Source: Onthophagus taurus
Lineage: Eukaryota; Arthropoda; Insecta; Coleoptera; Scarabaeidae
Assembly: GCF_036711975.1 (NCBI RefSeq)
Contig: NC_091972.1
Location: 26,417,001-26,481,000, forward strand
Length of the DNA: 64,000 nt
Direction of reading: 5' to 3'
Each line of letters begins with the position of its first letter. Within the stretch, counting starts at the first letter, position 1. A program made the translations under genes and the position numbers. Shown piece by piece: positions 13,058-25,800 of this stretch. The notes below the pieces were generated by a model that saw nothing but the letters and a program-made list of their open reading frames with translations, had not been told where the DNA came from and made no database searches.

Positions 13058-15493
13058 TCAGACGAGAAGCAGCCTTGGCCGTTTGTGGCGAAGGTGTTCA
13101 ACGTCGTAATCCGTTAATCCCGCTAGGAGGGGATTGGGGTGGTTTTCGAGCCGCGTAAACTCGGTACTGGCCTTGTCACGAATGAACTCCTCGATGGTCG
13201 CCATCTGGGAATCATTGTGCAGTGTCGCATTACTGACAAACCAAGGTGCATCAAATGCCATCCTTAGGACCTTGTTCTGAACAACTTGGAGTTTTTGCAC
13301 GTGCGAGTGCGCGGCGTAACCCCAGACGGAAGAGGCGTATTTCATCGTAGGTCTGATAACCGCTTTGTAGAGTCGAATCTTCCGTAGAGGATCCAACTTA
13401 CTTCGGCGATTTATCAGAGCGTACAGATTGACCAGAGCTGCTTTCGCCTGGTTCGCCATCGACTCGATGTGACTTTTCCAAGTTAGTTTAGAGTCCAGAA
13501 TGACACCCAAATACTTGGTTTCAGAACGCCAGGGGAGCTCGTCCCCTTGCAGTACCATCGCATCGGGGGGTCTCTTTCTACGCCGAGTAAAAAGTATTGC
13601 GGTACTTTTATCAGCGTTGATTTTGACCCGCCACTTTGCGAAGTAGTCTAGCAGTTCGTCCGATGCTGCCTGCAGTCTACGAGCGGCGACCTCGGGGGAC
13701 CAAGATCTGCTGTAGATGCACACATCGTCGGCGTACATCGCTAACTGAGTGCCCGAGAACGGGGTAGGTCGCTCACAAAGATACAAAAGAGTATCGGTGA
13801 AAGCAACGACCCCTGAGGGACGCCTGCAGTTAGGATTCGCTCTCTCGAACGCTTACCTTTCAATTTGATGCGCGCCTTTCTACCGTCAAGGTAGGACGCG
13901 ATCAATTGAACTAACGCCAGGGGCACGCCCGCTTCTAGTATTTTGAACAAAAGTCCTTCATGCCATACTTTGTCGAACGCTTTGGCAACGTCGAAAAACA
14001 CAGCACAAGTGCTTTGATTTCGATTGAAGCCATCGGTTATGTGTTCGACAAGTCGCAGTACCTGGTGTACGGTCGAATGTTTGGGTCGGAAACCAAACTG
14101 TTCGTCCTGAATGAGGTTAAGATCTTGAACGGATCTTTGTAGCCTCGTCTGGACAACCCTCTCACATACCTTGCCGAGACAAGAAAGCAAACTGATGGGC
14201 CTATAATTTTGCGGGAACGTTGGATTCGCACTGGGTTTCGGTAACACGACGACGTCCGCGCTTTTCCACTTCGTGGCATAGCGGGCTGCACTGGTTTTCG
14301 AAGTTATCGGCATGAGCCTCCGCTTTCTCTTCGAGAGTGAAAGCCATTCCGGTTTCACCGTGAATGGGCGGCATGCGTGACGTGTTCCCCTTCAGCACCT
14401 TGACCATCTTCCAACAGGAGTGATCGCCTTCGGTGTTCAGGGCGTCGAGTTTGGCATCGAAAGACGCGTATCGGAACTCCGCGAGTTCCCTTCTCACATC
14501 ATCGCGCAGACGGTTATAGCGTCTTTTGAGATCGGGATCCCAATTTCGCTGATAAGTCCGTCTGACGCGATCACGCTCCCGCATAAGTTCCCTGATGCGC
14601 GCTGGTAGCGCCCATCGACGGTCCTTTACGGGAATCGTGTTGGTCGCGTATCGAAGAGAATCCTCGATAGCGACCGTGAGTCGTTCAACAGCCTCATCCA
14701 GTTCCTGAGCGTTGTGGATCGGTCGTATTTGTCCCATATTGTGGTGCATGTGGTCGGTAAAAGCCGGCCACGATACAGTGGAACGTTCAACCGGGACGCG
14801 AACGTCCGGGACGTCTCCTAGCTGCAGCAGCACAGGGAGATGATCGGAACTAAGTTCGTTGAGCGTGGTAACTCTATGAACTAGTCTGACATCTTTCATT
14901 ACAACCACGTCCAAAACGTCAGATCGTTGCCTTTCGTTCGACGGGTAATACGTGTGGTCGGCGGGGGCATCGGTGACAATGCCCGTCTCGTCGGTAAAAC
15001 TCCGCAGTATTTTACCGTTCGCGTTTGCGATCCGACTGTTCCACGATGGGTGCTTGGCGTTTAGGTCGCCGGCGATAACCACGCCTTTGTCCGTATCCAA
15101 GACACCCGTTAGATCGTCTTCCAACAACCGCCGATTCGGCGGATTGTAGGCGGCGACCAAGCGGACGCACCCCGATAGTATTCGTACCACAATCGTAGTA
15201 GCTTCGAGATGTTGAAGAGGGGGAGTCAGATCCTCGTAATGATCCAAACTGGTCCTTACGAAGATGGCTGTCCCGCCGCCTCTTGCTCCAACTCTATCGT
15301 TTCGATAGAAGCGATAATTGGGCAGCCGCGGCCTGTCGCCCGCTCGCAGATGAGTTTCGCAGATGAGTATCGCGTCAAGGTTGTACCTTTCGACGAACTC
15401 GCGAAGCTCATTCTGTTTACAGACAAGGCCGTTGGCATTCCAATAAGCCAACTCAAGCGAATGAGGTACTCTCGGTCTTCGATGAGTCATCAT
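13058..15493 (-). pseudogene. ORF2: endonuclease-reverse transcriptase, broken
   Basis: The first ATG at 15493 overlaps the ORF1 stop in an ATGATGA arrangement typical of stop-restart translation. The N-terminal endonuclease is intact in outline: AYWNANGL, ICETHL, GDLNAKHPSWNS, SDVLDVVV and SSDHLPVL appear in the expected order. The reading frame then runs out near 14201. The reverse transcriptase resumes in another frame with LPKPSANPTFPQNYRPISLL, FFDVAKAFDKVWH and AGVPQGS. A second frame change near 13741-13786 is needed to reach the catalytic AMYADDV and the downstream KYLGVILDSKLTW. The segment that normally joins endonuclease to LPKP (about 100 residues with the KAPG region) is missing, so this is an internal deletion plus at least one further frameshift. 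The endonuclease would nick target DNA and the reverse transcriptase would copy the element RNA there. This copy should be inactive. Confidence 0.93.
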
Positions 15494-17415
15494 AAGAGTT
15501 TCATCATCTCGGACATGATTTGGAGGCACAACTTAACTCGTGCGTCCCTATCGGATTTGTCGATCCGGATGACCTCGCTCATCATCGCCAGTATGTTGAC
15601 GAGGGGGTCGGTTGGGGGTTCAACCGCCGCCTGTTCCGCAACATTGACCGGTGATGGTGTTTCAGCCACCGCGATCGACCCGCTTTTACAAAGCCTCCTA
15701 TTGCGACGCCTCCTCTGCGACCTCGACAGCTTCGGAGGGTCGTCGGTCGCCTTTTGCTTCGGCTCGTTGAGCTTAGCTTTGGGCGCCGCGACCTCTTTCC
15801 GAACTACCTTGGTAGCTGGAGCGTTCGCTTTGGGGGCGACGTTAGCGTTGCCTTTGGGCTTTTTCGTCTGACTACTAACCGCTGTCACGGGTTTCGCCGC
15901 GACTACTGGAGCCTTTTTATCCCCCTTTTGCGCCTGAGTAGGTGCTTTCGGGAGAACGGTCGCTTTGACCTTTGGGGCTGCCGCCGGCGCCCTCGTTTCC
16001 GCCGCCTTCGGGTGTTTTGGGCACCCCTTGTAGTTGGCGGTATGAGGGCCACCGCAAAGGACGCACTTGGCGGGCGCATCCTTTGCTTTGGAGCAGAAAG
16101 CCGTCGAGTGATCACCGGCGCACTTAACGCAACGAGGTGCACCATTGCACATTCGTTGGGAGTGGCCGTAACGCTGACAGCGATGACACTGACCAACTTC
16201 CGTCTTCTTTTTAGCGCTCTCGACGGTAATGGTTAATCCCTTTACCGTCTTGAGGTCGAAAATCCTCTTGGCGTCCGCGGTCTTTTTCAAGACGCACAGA
16301 ACCAGGGGAATTGGCCTCCGTTCAGAGCCCTGGCGCAACCGCTTCACGGTTTCAGGCCAGAATCCCTGTTTTCTCAGGTCGGCAGCTATGCTGTCCTCCC
16401 CAATACTGGTAGGGACGCCTCTAAAGACAACCTTTAACGGCTTATCATCGGGGAGGGCAAATGTATGGTACTGGTGTTTACCAGCCATCAACATTTTCAC
16501 CAGAGCGCGGTAGGCTTCCACGGTGGGGAGCTCTATCTTGATACCTTGCGGAACCGCTCTGGCTTTCGAAAAGGCGATCCTAAGTCTCGCCATCTCCGCC
16601 GAAATCGAATCCCAGTTCTCCTTAGCGTGAAGGATTACCGGGGGGATCCGCTTGGAAACTGGTTCCATGCGGGGACGCACCGCCTCCGAAGATTCTTCCT
16701 CCAAGTCGCTGCTCGCCTTCCTTTTCCCTGCGGATTTGGATGGGTCGACTGCTACATCGACGTCCATTTCACCCGTTGGGACGGAAGTCAGCGCCTCAGC
16801 GAAGGACCTCGGTAGTGTGGTGGTCGCCGTCTCCACGAGGGAGGCGTTGCGGCCTGCCGCGCTGGTCGTCGCCTCCACGGGGGAGACCGTACGGCCTGAC
16901 GATTTGGTTGCCGCCTTCAACGAGGAAGGCAGTCGGCCTGACGTTGTGGCTGTCGTCTCCACGGGGGAAGCGGAACTTACCGGGCGGGCTTTTTTAGTCG
17001 CCGCCTTCAACGGGGAAGGCAGACGGCCTGACTTTTTGGCTGCCACCTCCACTAGGGAGGCGGAACTAACCGAACGTGACGTTTTGGTCGCCGCCTTCAA
17101 CGAGGAAAGCAGACGGCCTGATTTTTTGGCTGCCGCCTCCGCGAGGGAGGCGGAACTGACCGGACGTGGCAGTTTTGTCGCCGCCTTCAACATGGAAGGC
17201 GGGCGGCATGACGTTTTGGCTGCCGCCTCCGCGAGGGAGGCGGAACTGACCAAGCGTGGAGGTTTCGTCGCCGCCTCCAGCAGAGAAGGCGGACGGCTGG
17301 AAAGAACAGGAACCAACTTCCCGTTCTTGTCAACGATGTGTGTGTCGACCAAGCTTGCTAGCAAGCTAAAGTCTTCACACGATACGGATGTGCCTTTTCC
17401 AAATTTAAAAGGCAT
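15490..17415 (-). CDS. ORF1: gag-like RNA-binding protein with zinc knuckles
   Basis: An open 641-residue frame starting at ATG 17415. Residues about 60-190 are a low-complexity Ala/Ser/Lys region made of four to five 30-residue repeats (VSSASLAEAAAK is the repeat core); the DNA period is 90 bp, seen from about 16970 to 17280. The middle holds a module of the kind found before Jockey zinc knuckles (LKVVFRGVPTSIG, then GFWPETVKRLRQG). Three knuckles follow: CHRCQRYGHSQRMC, CVKCAGDHSTAFC and CVLCGGPHTANYKGC. The tail is Lys/Pro/Ala-rich. In this family ORF1 binds element RNA and forms the ribonucleoprotein. The stop overlaps the ORF2 start. The frame is intact, in contrast to ORF2. Confidence 0.92.
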   Translation of the reverse strand: MPFKFGKGTSVSCEDFSLLASLVDTHIVDKNGKLVPVLSSRPPSLLEAATKPPRLVSSASLAEAAAKTSCRPPSMLKAATKLPRPVSSASLAEAAAKKSGRLLSSLKAATKTSRSVSSASLVEVAAKKSGRLPSPLKAATKKARPVSSASPVETTATTSGRLPSSLKAATKSSGRTVSPVEATTSAAGRNASLVETATTTLPRSFAEALTSVPTGEMDVDVAVDPSKSAGKRKASSDLEEESSEAVRPRMEPVSKRIPPVILHAKENWDSISAEMARLRIAFSKARAVPQGIKIELPTVEAYRALVKMLMAGKHQYHTFALPDDKPLKVVFRGVPTSIGEDSIAADLRKQGFWPETVKRLRQGSERRPIPLVLCVLKKTADAKRIFDLKTVKGLTITVESAKKKTEVGQCHRCQRYGHSQRMCNGAPRCVKCAGDHSTAFCSKAKDAPAKCVLCGGPHTANYKGCPKHPKAAETRAPAAAPKVKATVLPKAPTQAQKGDKKAPVVAAKPVTAVSSQTKKPKGNANVAPKANAPATKVVRKEVAAPKAKLNEPKQKATDDPPKLSRSQRRRRNRRLCKSGSIAVAETPSPVNVAEQAAVEPPTDPLVNILAMMSEVIRIDKSDRDARVKLCLQIMSEMMKLL

Positions 17416-17807
17416 TTCTGCCGATTAAAAATGAGGCAACAACTCACTTTCCCTTGCAGGAACAAACCCTAAAAAAGGCGCTCTTAGTTTCGAAAGAAAC
17501 TTACCTACTCCGGATTACGCTTTGACGAGGTCACCCAAGTAGAATATGAACCTTCCCCCTTCCTTTGCTTTCGCAGCAGGTCGGACGAATTCTTCAACTT
17601 CTCTTCAGGCGATGTTGCACTCCTCAAGGCACTACACGGACTTTTTTTTTTTTTTTTTTTCATTTTAACCGCTGATGGAAACCCGGCCGCCTTATATAGG
17701 CGCCCTTGGGTAAAACCCTATCAACCGGGCGTTGTGGTTGGTTGGCGACCGACCGATCCGTAGGTAGTGTTGACGACCAATGGCCAAGCAGATCGTACTT
17801 GGTGACA
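17416..17807 (-). other. 5' leader of the Jockey-like element with internal A-tract
   Basis: No gene is seen. On the element strand, positions 17807-17661 form a 147 bp GC-rich segment with CTATATAAGGCGG and the 14-mer CCATCAGCGGTTAA. A run of 19 A follows (T on the plus strand, 17642-17660), then about 225 bp leading to the ORF1 ATG. An A-tract this close to the 5' end is unusual and could mark a second RNA joined to the element. Confidence 0.6.
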
Positions 17808-17812
17808 ATATT
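17808..17812. repeat. target-site duplication, 5' side of Jockey-like element
   Basis: ATATT matches 12678-12682. The satellite monomer resumes here as ATATTCAGGCGCC in the same orientation and phase as it was interrupted. Confidence 0.7.
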
Positions 17813-20303
17813 CAGGCGCCAAATGACATGTTGGAGCATGTTGGAGATAAAAAACAATATGTTCCCAAAACGTGATATTATGACGTTATACGCCGTTCTG
17901 AGACATGTTTGAACTTTCTATCACTTTTGGTTTCGGTAATTCTGTCGACCATATTTGTGATATTCAGGCGCCAAATGTCATCTTGGAGCATGTTGGAGAT
18001 AAAAAACAAAATGCGCCCAAAACGTGATATTATGACGTTATACGCCGTTCTGAGCCATGTTTGAACTTTCTATCACTTTTGGTTCCGATGATTCTGTTGA
18101 CCATATTTGTGATATTCAGGGGCCAAATGTCATCTTGGAGCATGTTGGAGATAAAAAACAAAATGCGCCCAAAACGTAATGTTATGACGATATACGCCGT
18201 TCTGAGACATGTTTGAACTTTCTATCACTCTTGGTTCCGGTAATTCTGTCGACCATATGGGTGATATTCAGATGCCAAATGTCACATTGGAGTATGTTGG
18301 AGATAAAAAACAAAATGCGCCCAAAACGTGATATTATGACGCTATACGCCGTTCTGAGACATGTTTGAACTTTCTATCACTTTTGGTTCCGGTAATTCTG
18401 TTGACCATATATGTGATATTCAGGCGCCAAATGACATCTTGGAGCATGTTGGAGATAAAAAACAAAATGCACCCAAAACGTGATATTATGACGTTATACG
18501 CCGTTCTGAGACATGTTTGAACTTTCTATCACTTTTGGTTCCGGTAATTCTGTCGACCATATATGTGATATTCAGATGCCAAATGTCACATTGGAGCATG
18601 TTGGAGATAAAAAACAAAATGCGCCCAAAACGTGATATTATGACGTTATACGCCGTTCTGAGCCATGTTTGAACTTTCTATCACTTTTGGTTCCGATAAT
18701 TCTGTTGACCATATTTGTGATATTCAGGCGCCAAATGACATATTGGAGCATGTTGGAGATAAAAACAAAATGTGCCCCGTGATATTATGACGTTATACGC
18801 CGTTCTAAGCCATGTTTGAACTTTCTATCACTTTTGGTTCCGGTAATTCTGTTGACCATATATGTGATATTCAGGCGCCAAATGACATATTGGAGCATGT
18901 TGGAGATAAAAAACAAAATGCGCCCAAAACGTGATATTACGACGTTATACGTCGTTCTGAGCCATGTTTGAACTTTCTATCACTTTTGGTTCCGATAATT
19001 CTGTTGACCATATTTGTGATATTCAGGGGCCAAATGTCGTATTGGAGCATGTTGGAGATAAAAAACAAAATGTGCCCAAAACGTGATATTATGACGTTAT
19101 ACGCCGCTCTGAGCCATGTTTGAACTTTCTATCACTTTTGGTTCCGATAATTCTGTTGACCATATTTGTGATATTCAGGCGCCAAATGACATCTTGGAGC
19201 ATGTTGGAGATAAAAAACAAAATGCGCCCAAAACGTGATATTATGACGTTATACGCCGTTCTGAGCCATGTTTGAACGTTCTATCACTTTTGGTTCCGGT
19301 AATTCTGTTGACCATATATGTGATATTCAAGCGCCAAATGACATATTGGAGCATGTTGGAGATAAAAAACAAAATGCGCCCAAAACGTGATATTATGACG
19401 TTATACGCCGTTCTGAGACATGTTTGAACTTTCTATCACTTTTGGTTACGATTATTCTGTTAACCATATTTGTGATATTCATGGGCCAAATGACATATTG
19501 GAGCATGTTGGAGATGAAAAACAAAATGCGCCCAAAACGTGATATTATGACGTTATACGCCGTTCTGAGCCATGTTTGAACTTTCTATCACTTTTGGTTC
19601 CGATAATTCTATTGACCATATTTGTGATATTCAGGCGCCAAATGACATATTGGAGCATGTTGGAGATAAAAAACAAAATGTGCCCAAAACGATATATTAT
19701 GACGCTTTACGCCGTTCTGAGCCATGTTTGAACTTTCTATCACTTTTGGTTCCGATAATTCTGTTGACCATATTTGTGATATTCAGGGGCCAAATGTCGT
19801 ATTGGAGCATGTTGGAGATAAAAAACAAAATGTGCCCAAAACGTGATATTATGACGTTATACGCCGTTCTGAGCCATGTTTGAACTTTCTATCACTTTTA
19901 GTTCCGATAATTCTGTTGACCATATTTGTGATATTCAGGCGCCAAATGACATATTGGAGCATGTTGGAGATAAAAAACAAAATGCGCCCAAAACGTGATA
20001 TTATGACGTTATACGCCGTTCTGAGACATGTTTGAACTTTCTATCACTTTTGGTTCCGGTAATTCTGTCGACCATATATGTGATATTCAGATGCCAAATG
20101 TCACATTGGAGCATGTTGAAGATAAAAAACAAATTGTGCCCAAAACGTGATATTATGACGTTATACGTCATTCTGAGACATGTTTGAACTTCCTATCACT
20201 TTTGGTTCCGGTAATTCTGTCGACCATATATGTGATATTCAGATGCCAAATGTCATCTTGGAGCATGTTGGAGATAAAAAACAAAATGCGCCCAAAACGT
20301 GAT
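17813..20303 (+). repeat. 152 bp satellite array, block B
   Basis: About 16 monomers in the same orientation as block A, continuing the monomer cut by the retrotransposon. The mix is GGCGCCAAATGACAT and GGGGCCAAATGTC variants, like the first 4 kb of block A. One unit near 18768 lacks several bases (GTGCCCCGTGATATT). The block ends abruptly at CCAAAACGTGAT. Confidence 0.96.
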
Positions 20304-20670
20304 GTGATAGAAAGTTGAAACATGGCTCAGAACGGCGTATAACGTCATAATATCACGTTTTGGGCGCATTTTGTTTTTTATCATCAACATGCTCCAACAT
20401 GTCATTTGGCGCCTGAGTATCACAAATATGGTCAACAGAATTATCGTAACCAAAAGTGATAGAAAGTTCAAACATGGCTCAGAACGGCGTATAACGTCCT
20501 AATTTCACGTTTTGGGCGCATTTTGTTTTTTATCTCCAACATGCTCCAATATGTCATTTGGCGCCTGAATATCACATATATGGTCAACAGAATTACCGGA
20601 ACCAAAAGTGATAGAAAGTTCAAACATGGCTCAGAACGGCGTATAACGTCATAATATCACGTTTTGGGCG

Positions 20671-22890
20671 CATTTTGCTTTTATCTCCAACGTGCTCCAA
20701 TATGTCATTTGGCGCTTGAATATCACATATATGGTCAACAGAATTACCGGAACCAAATGTGATAGAACGTTCAAACATGGCTCAGAACGGCGTATAACGT
20801 CATAATATCACGTTTTGGGCGCATTTTGTTTTTTATCATCAACATGCTCCAATATGTCATTTGGCGCCTGAATATCACATATATGGTCAACAGAATTACC
20901 GGAACCAAAAGTGATAGAAAGTTCAAACATGGCTCAGAACGGCGTATAACGTCATAATATCACGTTTTGGGCGCATTTTGTTTTTTATCTCCAACGTGCT
21001 CCAATATGTCATTTGGCGCTTGAATATCACATATATGGTCAACAGAATTACCGGAACCAAAAGTGATAGAAAGTTCAGACATGGCTCAGAACGGCGTATA
21101 ACGTCATAATATCACGTTTTGGGCACATTTTGTTTTTTATCTCCAACATGCTCCAATATGTCATTTGGCGCCTGAATATCACAAATATGGTCAACAGAAT
21201 TATCGGAACTAAAAGTGATAGAAAGTTCAAACATGGCTCAGAACGGCGTATAACGTCATAATATCACGTTTTGGGCGCATTTTGTTTTTTATCTCCAACA
21301 TGCTCCAAGATGACATTTGGCCCCTGAATATCACAAATATGGTCAACAGAATCATCCGAACCAAAAGTGATAGAAAGTTCAAACATGGCTCAGAACGGCG
21401 TATAACGTCGTAATATCACGTTTTGGGCACATTTAGTATTTATCTCCAACATGCTCCAAGATGTCATTTGGCGCCTGAATATCATATATATGGTCAACAG
21501 AATTACCGGAACCAAAAGTGATAGATAGTTCAAACATGTCTCAGAATGGCGTATAACGTCATAATATCACGTTTTGGACGCATTTTGTTTTTTATCTCCA
21601 ACATGCTCCAACATGTCATTTGGCGCCTGAATATCACAAATATGGTCAACAAAATTATCGGAACCAAAAGTGATAGAAAGTTCAAACATGGCTCAGAACG
21701 GCGTATAACGTCATAATATCACGTTTTGGGCGCATTTTGTTTTTTATCTCCAACGTGCTCCAATATGTCATTTGGCGCTTGAATATCACATATATGGTCA
21801 ACAGAATTACCGGAACCAAAAGTGATAGAAAGTTCAGACATGGCTCAGAACGGCGTATAACGTCATAATATCACGTTTTGGGCGCATTTTGCTTTTATCT
21901 CCAACGTGCTCCAATATGTCATTTGGCGCTTGAATATCACATATATGGTCAACAGAATTACCGGAACCAAATGTGATAGAACGTTCAAACATGGCTCAGA
22001 ACGGCGTATAACGTCATAATATCACGTTTTGGGCGCATTTTGTTTTTTATCATCAACATGCTCCAATATGTCATTTGGCGCCTGAATATCACATATATGG
22101 TCAACAGAATTACCGGAACCAAAAGTGATAGAAAGTTCAAACATGGCTCAGAACGGCGTATAACGTCATAATATCACGTTTTGGGCGCATTTTGTTTTTT
22201 ATCTCCAACGTGCTCCAATATGTCATTTGGCGCTTGAATATCACATATATGGTCAACAGAATTACCGGAACCAAAAGTGATAGAAAGTTCAGACATGGCT
22301 CAGAACGGCGTATAACGTCATAATATCACGTTTTGGGCACATTTTGTTTTTTATCTCCAACATGCTCCAATATGTCATTTGGCGCCTGAATATCACAAAT
22401 ATGGTCAACAGAATTATCGGAACTAAAAGTGATAGAAAGTTCAAACATGGCTCAGAACGGCGTATAACGTCATAATATCACGTTTTGGGCGCATTTTGTT
22501 TTTTATCTCCAACATGCTCCAAGATGACATTTGGCCCCTGAATATCACAAATATGGTCAACAGAATCATCCGAACCAAAAGTGATAGAAAGTTCAAACAT
22601 GGCTCAGAACGGCGTATAACGTCGTAATATCACGTTTTGGGCACATTTAGTATTTATCTCCAACATGCTCCAAGATGTCATTTGGCGCCTGAATATCATA
22701 TATATGGTCAACAGAATTACCGGAACCAAAAGTGATAGATAGTTCAAACATGTCTCAGAATGGCGTATAACGTCATAATATCACGTTTTGGACGCATTTT
22801 GTTTTTTATCTCCAACATGCTCCAACATGTCATTTGGCGCCTGAATATCACAAATATGGTCAACAAAATTATCGGAACCAAAAGTGATAG
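20671..22890 (-). repeat. eight-monomer higher-order duplication in block C
   Basis: Rare variants repeat at an offset of 1213 bp (eight monomers minus three bases). CATTTTGCTTTTATC occurs near 20671 and 21884, and the TTTAGTATTTATC variant near 21431 and 22644. The order of the other variants in between is also conserved. Confidence 0.8.
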
Positions 22891-25800
22891 AAAGTTCAAA
22901 CATGGCTCAGAACGGCGTATAACGTCATAATATGACGTTTTGGGCACATTTTGTTTTTTATCTCCAACATGCTCCAATGTTACATTTGGCATCTGAATAT
23001 CACATATATGGTCGACAGAATTACCGGAACCGAAAGTGATAGAAAGTTCAAACATGTCTCAGAACGGCGTATAACGTCATAATATCACGTTTTGGGCGCA
23101 TTTTGTTTTTTATCTTCAACATGCTCCAACATGTCATTTGGCGCCTGAATATCACAAATATGGTCAACAGAATTATCGTAACCAAAAGTGATAGAAAGTT
23201 CAAACATGGCTCAGAACGGCGTATAACGTCGTAATATCACGTTTTGGGCACATTTTGTTTTTTATCTCCAACATGCTCCAATGTGACATTTGGCATCTGA
23301 ATATCACATATATGGTCGACAGAATTACCGGAACCAAAAGTGATAGAAAGTTCAAACATGTCACAGAACGGCGTATAACGTCATAATATCATGTTTTGGG
23401 CGCATTTTGTTTTTTACCTGCAACATGCTCCAAGATGACATTTGGCCCCTGAATATCACAAATATGGTCAACAGAATCATCGGAACCAAAAGTGATAGAA
23501 AGTTCAAACATGGCTCAGAACGGCGTATAACGTCATAATATGACGTTTTGGGCATATTTTGTTTTTTATCTCCAACATGCTCCAATGTGACATTTGGCAT
23601 CTGAATATCACATATATGGTCGACAGAATTACCGGAACCAAAAGTGATAGAAAGCTCAAACATGTCTCAGAACGGCGTATAACGTCATAATATCACGTTT
23701 TGGGCCCATTTTGTTTTTTATCTCCAACATGCTCCAATGTGACATTTGGCATCTGAATATCACATATATGGTCAACAGAATTACCGGAACCAAAAGTGAT
23801 AAAAAGTTCAAACATGGCTCAGAACGGCGTATAACGTCATAATATCACGTTTTGGGCACATTTTGTTTTTTACCTCCAACATGCTTCAATATGTCATTTG
23901 GCGCCTGAATATCACATATACTGTCAACAGAAATACCGGAACCAAAAGTGATGGAAAGTTCAAACATGGCTCAGAACGGCGTATAACGTCATAATATCAC
24001 GTTTTGGGCACATTTTGTTTTTTAACTCCAACATGCTCCAATACGACATATGGCCCCTGAATATCACAAATATGGTCAACAGAATAATCGGAACCAAAAG
24101 TGATAGAAAGTTCAAGCATGTCTCAGAACGGCGTATAACGTCATAATATCACGTTTTGGGCGCATTTTGTTTTTTATCTTCAACATGCTCCAACATGTCA
24201 TTTGGCGCCTGAATATCACAAATATGGTCAACAGAATTATCGTAACCAAAAGTGATAGAAAGTTCAAACATGGCTCAGAACGGCGTATAACGCCATAATA
24301 TCACGTTTTGGGCGCATTTTGTTTTTTATCTCCAACATGCTCCAAGATGACATTCGGCCCCTGAATATCACAAATATGGTCAACAGAATCATCAGAACCA
24401 ACAGTGATAGAAAGTTCAAACATGGCTCAGAACGGCGTATAACGTCGTGATATCACGTTTTGGGCACATTTTGTTTTTTATCTCCAACATGCTCCAATGT
24501 GACATTTGGCATCTGAATATCACATATATGGTCGACAGAATTACCGGAACCAAAAGTGATAGAAAGCTCAAACATGGCTCAGAACGGCGTATAACGTCAT
24601 AATATCATGTTTTGGGCCCATTTTGTTTTTTATCTCCAACATGCTCCAATGTGACATTTGGCTTCTGAATATCACATATATGGTCAACAGAATTACCGGA
24701 ACCAAAAGTGATGGAAAGTTCAAACATGGCTCAGAAGGGCGTATAACGTCATAATATCACGTTTTGGGCACATTTTGTTTTTTATGTCCAACATGCTCCA
24801 AGATGACATTCGGCCCCTGAATATCACAAATATGGTCAACAGAATCATCAGAACCAACAGTGATAGAAAGTTCAAACATGGCTCAGAACGACGTATAACG
24901 TCATAATATCACGTTTTGGGCACATTTTGTATTTATCTCCAACATGCTCCAAGATGTCATTTGGCGCCTGAATATCACATATATGGTCAACAGAATTACC
25001 GGAACCAAAAGTGATAGATAGTTCAAACATGTCTCAGAATGGCGTATAACGTCATAATATCACGTTTTGGACGCATTTTGTTTTTTATCTCCAACATGCT
25101 CCAACATGTCATTTGGCGCCTGAATATCACAAATATGGTCAACAGAATTATCGGAACCAAAAGTGATAGAAAGTTCAACCATGGCTCAGAACGGCGTATA
25201 ACGTCATAATATCACGTTTTGGGCCCATTTTGTTTTTTATCTCCAACATGCTCCAATGTGACATTTGGCTTCTGAATATCACATATATGGTCAACAGAAT
25301 TACCGGAACCAAAAGTGATGGAAAGTTCAAACATGGCTCAGAACGGCGTATAACGTCATAATATCACGTTTTGGGCACATTTTGTTTTTTATCTCCAACA
25401 TGCTCCAAGATGACATTCGGCCCCTGAATATCACAAATATGGTCAACAGAATCATCAGAACCAACAGTGATAGAAAGTTCAAACATGGCTCAGAACGGCG
25501 TATAACGTCATAATATCACGTTTTGGGCACATTTTGTATTTATCTCCAACATGCTCCAAGATGTTATTTGGCGCCTGAATATCACATATATGGTCAACAG
25601 AATTACCGGAACCAAAAGTGATAGATAGTTCAAACATGTCTCAGAATGGCGTATAACGTCATAATATCACGTTTTGGACGCATTTTGTTTTTTATCTCCA
25701 ACATGCTCCAACATGTCATTTGGCGCCTGAATATCACAAATATGATCAACAGAATTATCGGAACCAAAAGTGATAGAAAGTTCAAACATGGCTCAGAACG

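Larger units (their letters stand above)
12683..17807 (-). mobile_element. Jockey-clade-like non-LTR retrotransposon, defective
   Basis: About 5.1 kb on the minus strand interrupts a satellite monomer and is bracketed by ATATT. It has two overlapping frames: a gag-like ORF1 with three CCHC-type zinc knuckles, and an ORF2 with apurinic-type endonuclease and reverse transcriptase. There are no terminal repeats. The 3' end, CATCCCCCGTAAC read on the minus strand, has no poly(A), which is unusual for Jockey; an AATAAA lies about 60 bp before it. ORF2 has lost the front of the reverse transcriptase and carries frameshifts, so the copy cannot move on its own. GC content is clearly higher than in the surrounding satellite. 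Confidence 0.93.

Noticed and set aside
15754..17428. Long plus-strand frames opposite ORF1 of the retrotransposon
   Set aside because: Shadows of the GC-rich, repetitive ORF1; low-complexity translation with no recognisable domain.
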